A DNA stretch of 64,000 nucleotides, taken from Orthonyx spaldingii (taxonomy: Eukaryota; Chordata; Aves; Passeriformes; Orthonychidae). The position numbers and the translations under genes were made by a program. The notes beneath the pieces were generated by a model. That model did not search any database. It saw nothing but the letters and a program-made list of their open reading frames with translations, and was not told the origin of the DNA. Location: NCBI GenBank assembly GCA_013397795.1, contig VZTJ01000764.1, positions 494,854 to 558,853 of the forward strand. The letters run 5' to 3'. Positions 60,371 to 64,000 of the stretch are shown piece after piece (position 1 is the first letter of the stretch; every line of letters starts with the position of its first letter).

Positions 60371-60387
60371 TTTTTTTTTTTTTTTTN
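60371..60387 (+). repeat. poly(T) run with one undetermined base
   Basis: Sixteen T followed by a single N at 60387, a sign of homopolymer sequencing uncertainty. Confidence 0.9.
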
Positions 60388-61196
60388 TAGTTGGTTGATT
60401 TGATTTAGTTTTTTCCCTGGCAGTATGGACATTGCCTAGACATCTCTGGTTTTTAATAGAATTCCAGCTGCCAGGTTTGTGCTGAAGTGCTCAGAATTTA
60501 AGGGAGCTGAGATGTCTCTGCACCTGCCTTATGTGTCTGGTGTGGTGGCACTGATGACCTAAACATTTTTCTGAATGGATTTTGGCTGTCAGGCAGTACT
60601 GACAACATACAAAACATAGACAAAATTTGGCAAGCCTCTGGAGGGCAGAGTATTTCTTTGAAATGCTCTTCCTACAGAATCAATTAAGTCAGATGGAGCA
60701 TCTGACACCTTGCTCTCTAAGACAAATTTATTGCTTGGATAAGAAATAACCCACCAGCTTCTGAGTCCCCCAAATGCAATGTTGAAGACTTGCACTTTAT
60801 CAGGCTCTGAGTGAGAAATGCTACTGATTCGTTTCTTGGACCACAGTTTGCTGTGTGTACAGTAAATTGTACACAGTAATAGAGAGGATGTGGGGAGCAG
60901 GAAGGGTAATGACCTGTTTGCCTTATCCCACCCAAACACACTGGATCAGCAAGAGGTCACAGAAAGGAGAAGCAGATTTCTAAATCCCTGAAGAAAAATG
61001 ATCACTCTGAGCCTGGGAAATACTTTAGAATGAAGGTGGGAAGAAACACAGGAAACTGGGAGGTTGCAGCCTGGAAGACTAAGAGGAACAGGAGGATCTT
61101 CCTGCAATTGTGAGCAGACCCAGACTGCTCAGAAGTAATGAAAGATTTTCCTAGAAACATAACTAACTGACTGGAGCCTGTGGCATTTAACCCACC

Positions 61197-61358
61197 TTAC
61201 TCAAACTTTTGGGCACCCAGTGTTCCCTTGAAAACAAACTTACAGCCTCCTGAGGAGGCTGTGCAGGATAAATAATCATCACTACTAGAAACATCATGAA
61301 TCATTGGGAACATAACTGAATGCATCATTACCAAAGCAAAAAGAATGAAAAATTTCAT
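61197..61358 (-). other. small ORF with a signal-peptide-like start
   Basis: From the ATG at 61356-61358 the minus strand encodes 53 residues. It starts with a hydrophobic MKFFILFALVMMHSVMF and is followed by an acidic stretch (IHDVSSSDDY) and two cysteines (LSCTASSGGCKF). It ends at a TGA-GTAAGG region where a donor could lie. The layout loosely recalls the first coding exon of small secreted peptides such as defensins, but only two cysteines are present and the known avian defensin clusters lie elsewhere. It may well be chance. Confidence 0.15.
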
Positions 61359-61508
61359 TTCTCGTTCTGCTTCAGATTCTTTTTTAGAAGCATCAATACA
61401 AAAGAGAGAAAAATAGTTCAGACTGCGTAAATTCATATCAAAAGAACAAAGTACCCAAAACCTCTGAATATCTCGAGCTGCAAAGTACATTATTCTGCAC
61501 ATAACCAT

Positions 61509-64000
61509 TTAAGAGTGACTGAGTGCCCAACACTCCTGAAGGTACTGTTTTTCAGATGAGCCAAAAATGTCTCAATACATAGACCAAGTTGGAAGAGAGA
61601 AAGGTTGGCACTGGGAATAGAGGAAACCTCTGCTTGCAAAAAGTTATAAGGATATGAGCAAAGTATTCCATTTAGGGAAAAGAAAATGTCATCTGTGCAA
61701 ATGCAATGGGAAGAAGAACTGGTTAGGTAGCAGCTCTTCAGAAATAAAGCTTAGGAATCATTACAAATCACAAAGCATGCTGGATGATACACAATCATAA
61801 AATAATAGCAAACGTTATGTTAGAACAAATATAGAGACATAAAAGATTATCTATCCTATGCCTCACCACTCTGAGAAGTCCTCACTTGGTGTATTGCATC
61901 CCATCCCACACTCATTTAGTTCAAGAAAGCTATAGATTAGCAAGACTGCATATCTTGAAGCCAAATTGTTTCTAATTCTTGACACAGTTGTTTGGCCTTT
62001 GTTTGACTGGACACAGAGCTACACTGACATGTTTTTAGGGACTCAGTGCCCATCACCAAAGAAAGCACAGCTAATATACCACACGTGTGAATTGTCTTCT
62101 AACCACACTTATCTCTAATGGATTACAAGGAACAGAAATTCAACATCAAGTTTTCCTCAATATCCTCCTGCAGTTCTTGATTTGTAAGATATCTGATGTG
62201 CAGCTCATTAAAATATTTGTCCTGCAGAGAAGAACAGCTCATTGCCATTTGCTCCTCTCATAGAATCAGTGATTTTTCCTCTGTACCTTGCAATACTAAC
62301 AGCTCATGGACAGCATCCAAATTTACACTAACCTCGCCAAAAAATTATTCATGAAAAGATCATCATAACAACAGATCCAATTCAAGTATTTCTAAACCTC
62401 TTTGCTTTGCTAGGGCTGAAGGTCAAGAAACAAACATTCAAGCACACTAGAAGTCTGAGCAGAAGAACACTGAGGGACTGAAGGTCAGCAAGTGCTGATC
62501 TCCTGTGAGACTTAATCCAAAGAGCCACAGGTCTCTCTATTCAGATTCAACTCCATCTTTCTTGAATTCTTATAATCAAGCTCAAGCCTATCTTTTTTAC
62601 ATCCCCAGATACACTATTCTTGCCCATTGGCAAATTTCAGACATTATCTCAGCTTTTCAGATGACATTTCCATGGATTATTATGCTGCAAAGCTGTCAAC
62701 TTCTAGTGTTCATGGTGTCTCACGTGGATATTGTCCAACAGTTAATCTCTTCTTACAGCCTCTGAGGAATTGGAAATATCAGTAGAATATCCTGAAGCAG
62801 GTTCTGGAAAATTTCTCAAGTCTTTGAAAATATGGCTTACGAAAAAACCAAAAAACAAACAAATCTCCCTGGCCCCATCAGTTGTTTTCTCGTGCTAGAA
62901 TAAAGATAGATAATTATTTCTACAAAAGAAGGTGGAAAAAAAAATTCTGACCTAATTTATGGGCCAGGGGCTGATAAATACTGCATAAAGACTCATGATT
63001 GAAAACCTAAATAAAAGTTTTATTTGCAACAGAGTTACAACTTTAGCTATTAATCCAGTACCATTAAGGTTGACTTCAGCTGCCTCCTGCAGACTAAGAC
63101 TTCTTGATGTGTATTCAGGCTCCTTATGGTTTCTTTTATTGCCTTTTAAATACTGCTTTTTGTGTTTCTTGTTTTCACGTGTTTTTGATAAACTGTTGGG
63201 ACTGCAAGTTACCGGAATGTGGATGGTGTGACCCACATTGACACTGCATGTACTTTGCCATCAGAGCCCTTCCAAGTTGATAATCTTCAAAGAGTTTCAT
63301 GTCTGTGATGGAATTAGTGTGTGTCAAGCAATTATTCATGTGTTCAGTGTCTGGTGGGATCATAGTAGTTCTTAACATACATTAACTTCTGCATTTCTCC
63401 TGCACAAGCCAGATGGTATCCAAGACTCTCCTTGGTCCCTTTTTGAAGCCCTCTGGCTGGTTGCCACTGCTCTGCTGTGGTTTTCAGTCTTGCAGAGGCA
63501 TTACAGAGTGTTGATAACCTGATTATCTCAGGATCCATTGCATTCTCCACGTCCTGGAAATTTTGCCCTATGCTGTATTTCCACCAAAAGTGATTTTTTC
63601 TGTGTAACTTTCATTCTTACAACACAGAAGTTTCAAAAGCATGTGCTGTAACCATTCAGGCACACTTGGTAGTGCTTTCTTATAGCCCTTTTTAAAGACT
63701 CTTAGCTAGGGCTGTAACTCAAATTACACAGCTATTCAGGGTGCATTTTCTGAGCATATTAAGTATCTGCTAGCAACAGCTTTGGCCTCCTGGTTTTAGA
63801 TAAGTATTTTTTCTAATTTGCCATTGAAAATCACTTAATTCTAATCATTTTGCAGGACAGTAGCATTTTAGTCATGATAATGAGTCCTATTTTTCTTTAA
63901 AATATCCTGGGTTGAATGCTTGACAAATTTCATGAAGGATTTCTCACCAGTTCTAGGCAGCTGTGCTGAAAATTTCAAGGGTTGAAATGATGCCTCTATT
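61509..64000. other. right end, no gene recognised
   Basis: Short ORFs only. No conserved exon, RNA gene or clear mobile element was found up to the end of the window. Confidence 0.5.

Larger units (their letters stand above)
55958..61196. other. no gene recognised
   Basis: Contains a TA-rich microsatellite at 57415-57450 and a T-run ending in an undetermined base at 60371-60387. ORFs up to 116 codons (60589-60939, minus) show no recognisable domain. Confidence 0.5.

Noticed and set aside
1..64000. CRISPR arrays, operons, tRNA or rRNA genes, origins
   Set aside because: None seen; the sequence is vertebrate nuclear DNA and the repeats present are microsatellites and retrotransposons.

Overview
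The window is vertebrate nuclear DNA and almost certainly avian. It is AT-rich, has large introns with GT-AG boundaries, and carries 3' fragments of CR1 retrotransposons (13.0, 40.9-41.4, 43.5-43.8 and 55.9 kb) and one LTR-like element (16.3-16.75 kb) of a kind I associate with songbirds. No bacterial or phage features are present. The calls rest on reading splice sites and exon translations by eye; no database search was run.

Three protein-coding genes, all on the minus strand, can be assembled exon by exon. From right to left, in transcriptional order, they are: SPON2 (spondin-2; 5 coding exons, 33504 to 28787, 330 aa), TMED11 (p24-family cargo receptor; 5 coding exons, 23849 to 18981, 217 aa) and RNF212 (meiotic RING protein; 9 well supported coding exons and one tentative last exon, 15781 to about 550, about 242 aa). 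Splice phases match at every junction used. The order SPON2-TMED11-RNF212, all in one orientation, is that of human 4p16.3, where TMED11 is only a pseudogene (TMED11P). Here TMED11 is intact.

Between TMED11 and SPON2 lies an unassigned minus-strand ORF (26395 to 25883, 170 aa). It starts with a signal peptide, has six cysteines in the mature part and one N-glycosylation sequon, and ends exactly at a splice-donor-like sequence. I do not recognise the family. It is the best candidate here for an undescribed gene. RNF212 contains a 23-nt microexon (3234-3256) that restores the reading frame between two out-of-phase exons, and a perfect 50-bp tandem duplication sits just 5' of its start codon in a CpG island.

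From about 34.4 kb to the end at 64 kb I find no recognisable protein-coding exon. This stretch is intergenic DNA, or 5' intron of SPON2, with CR1 fragments, simple repeats, a candidate 5' non-coding exon of SPON2 (34311-34373), and a few exon-like or small-secreted-protein-like ORFs that may be chance.

The three genes do not form a pathway. RNF212 acts at meiotic crossover sites, TMED11 in ER-Golgi transport, and SPON2 in the extracellular matrix and innate immunity. They are linked only by conserved synteny.
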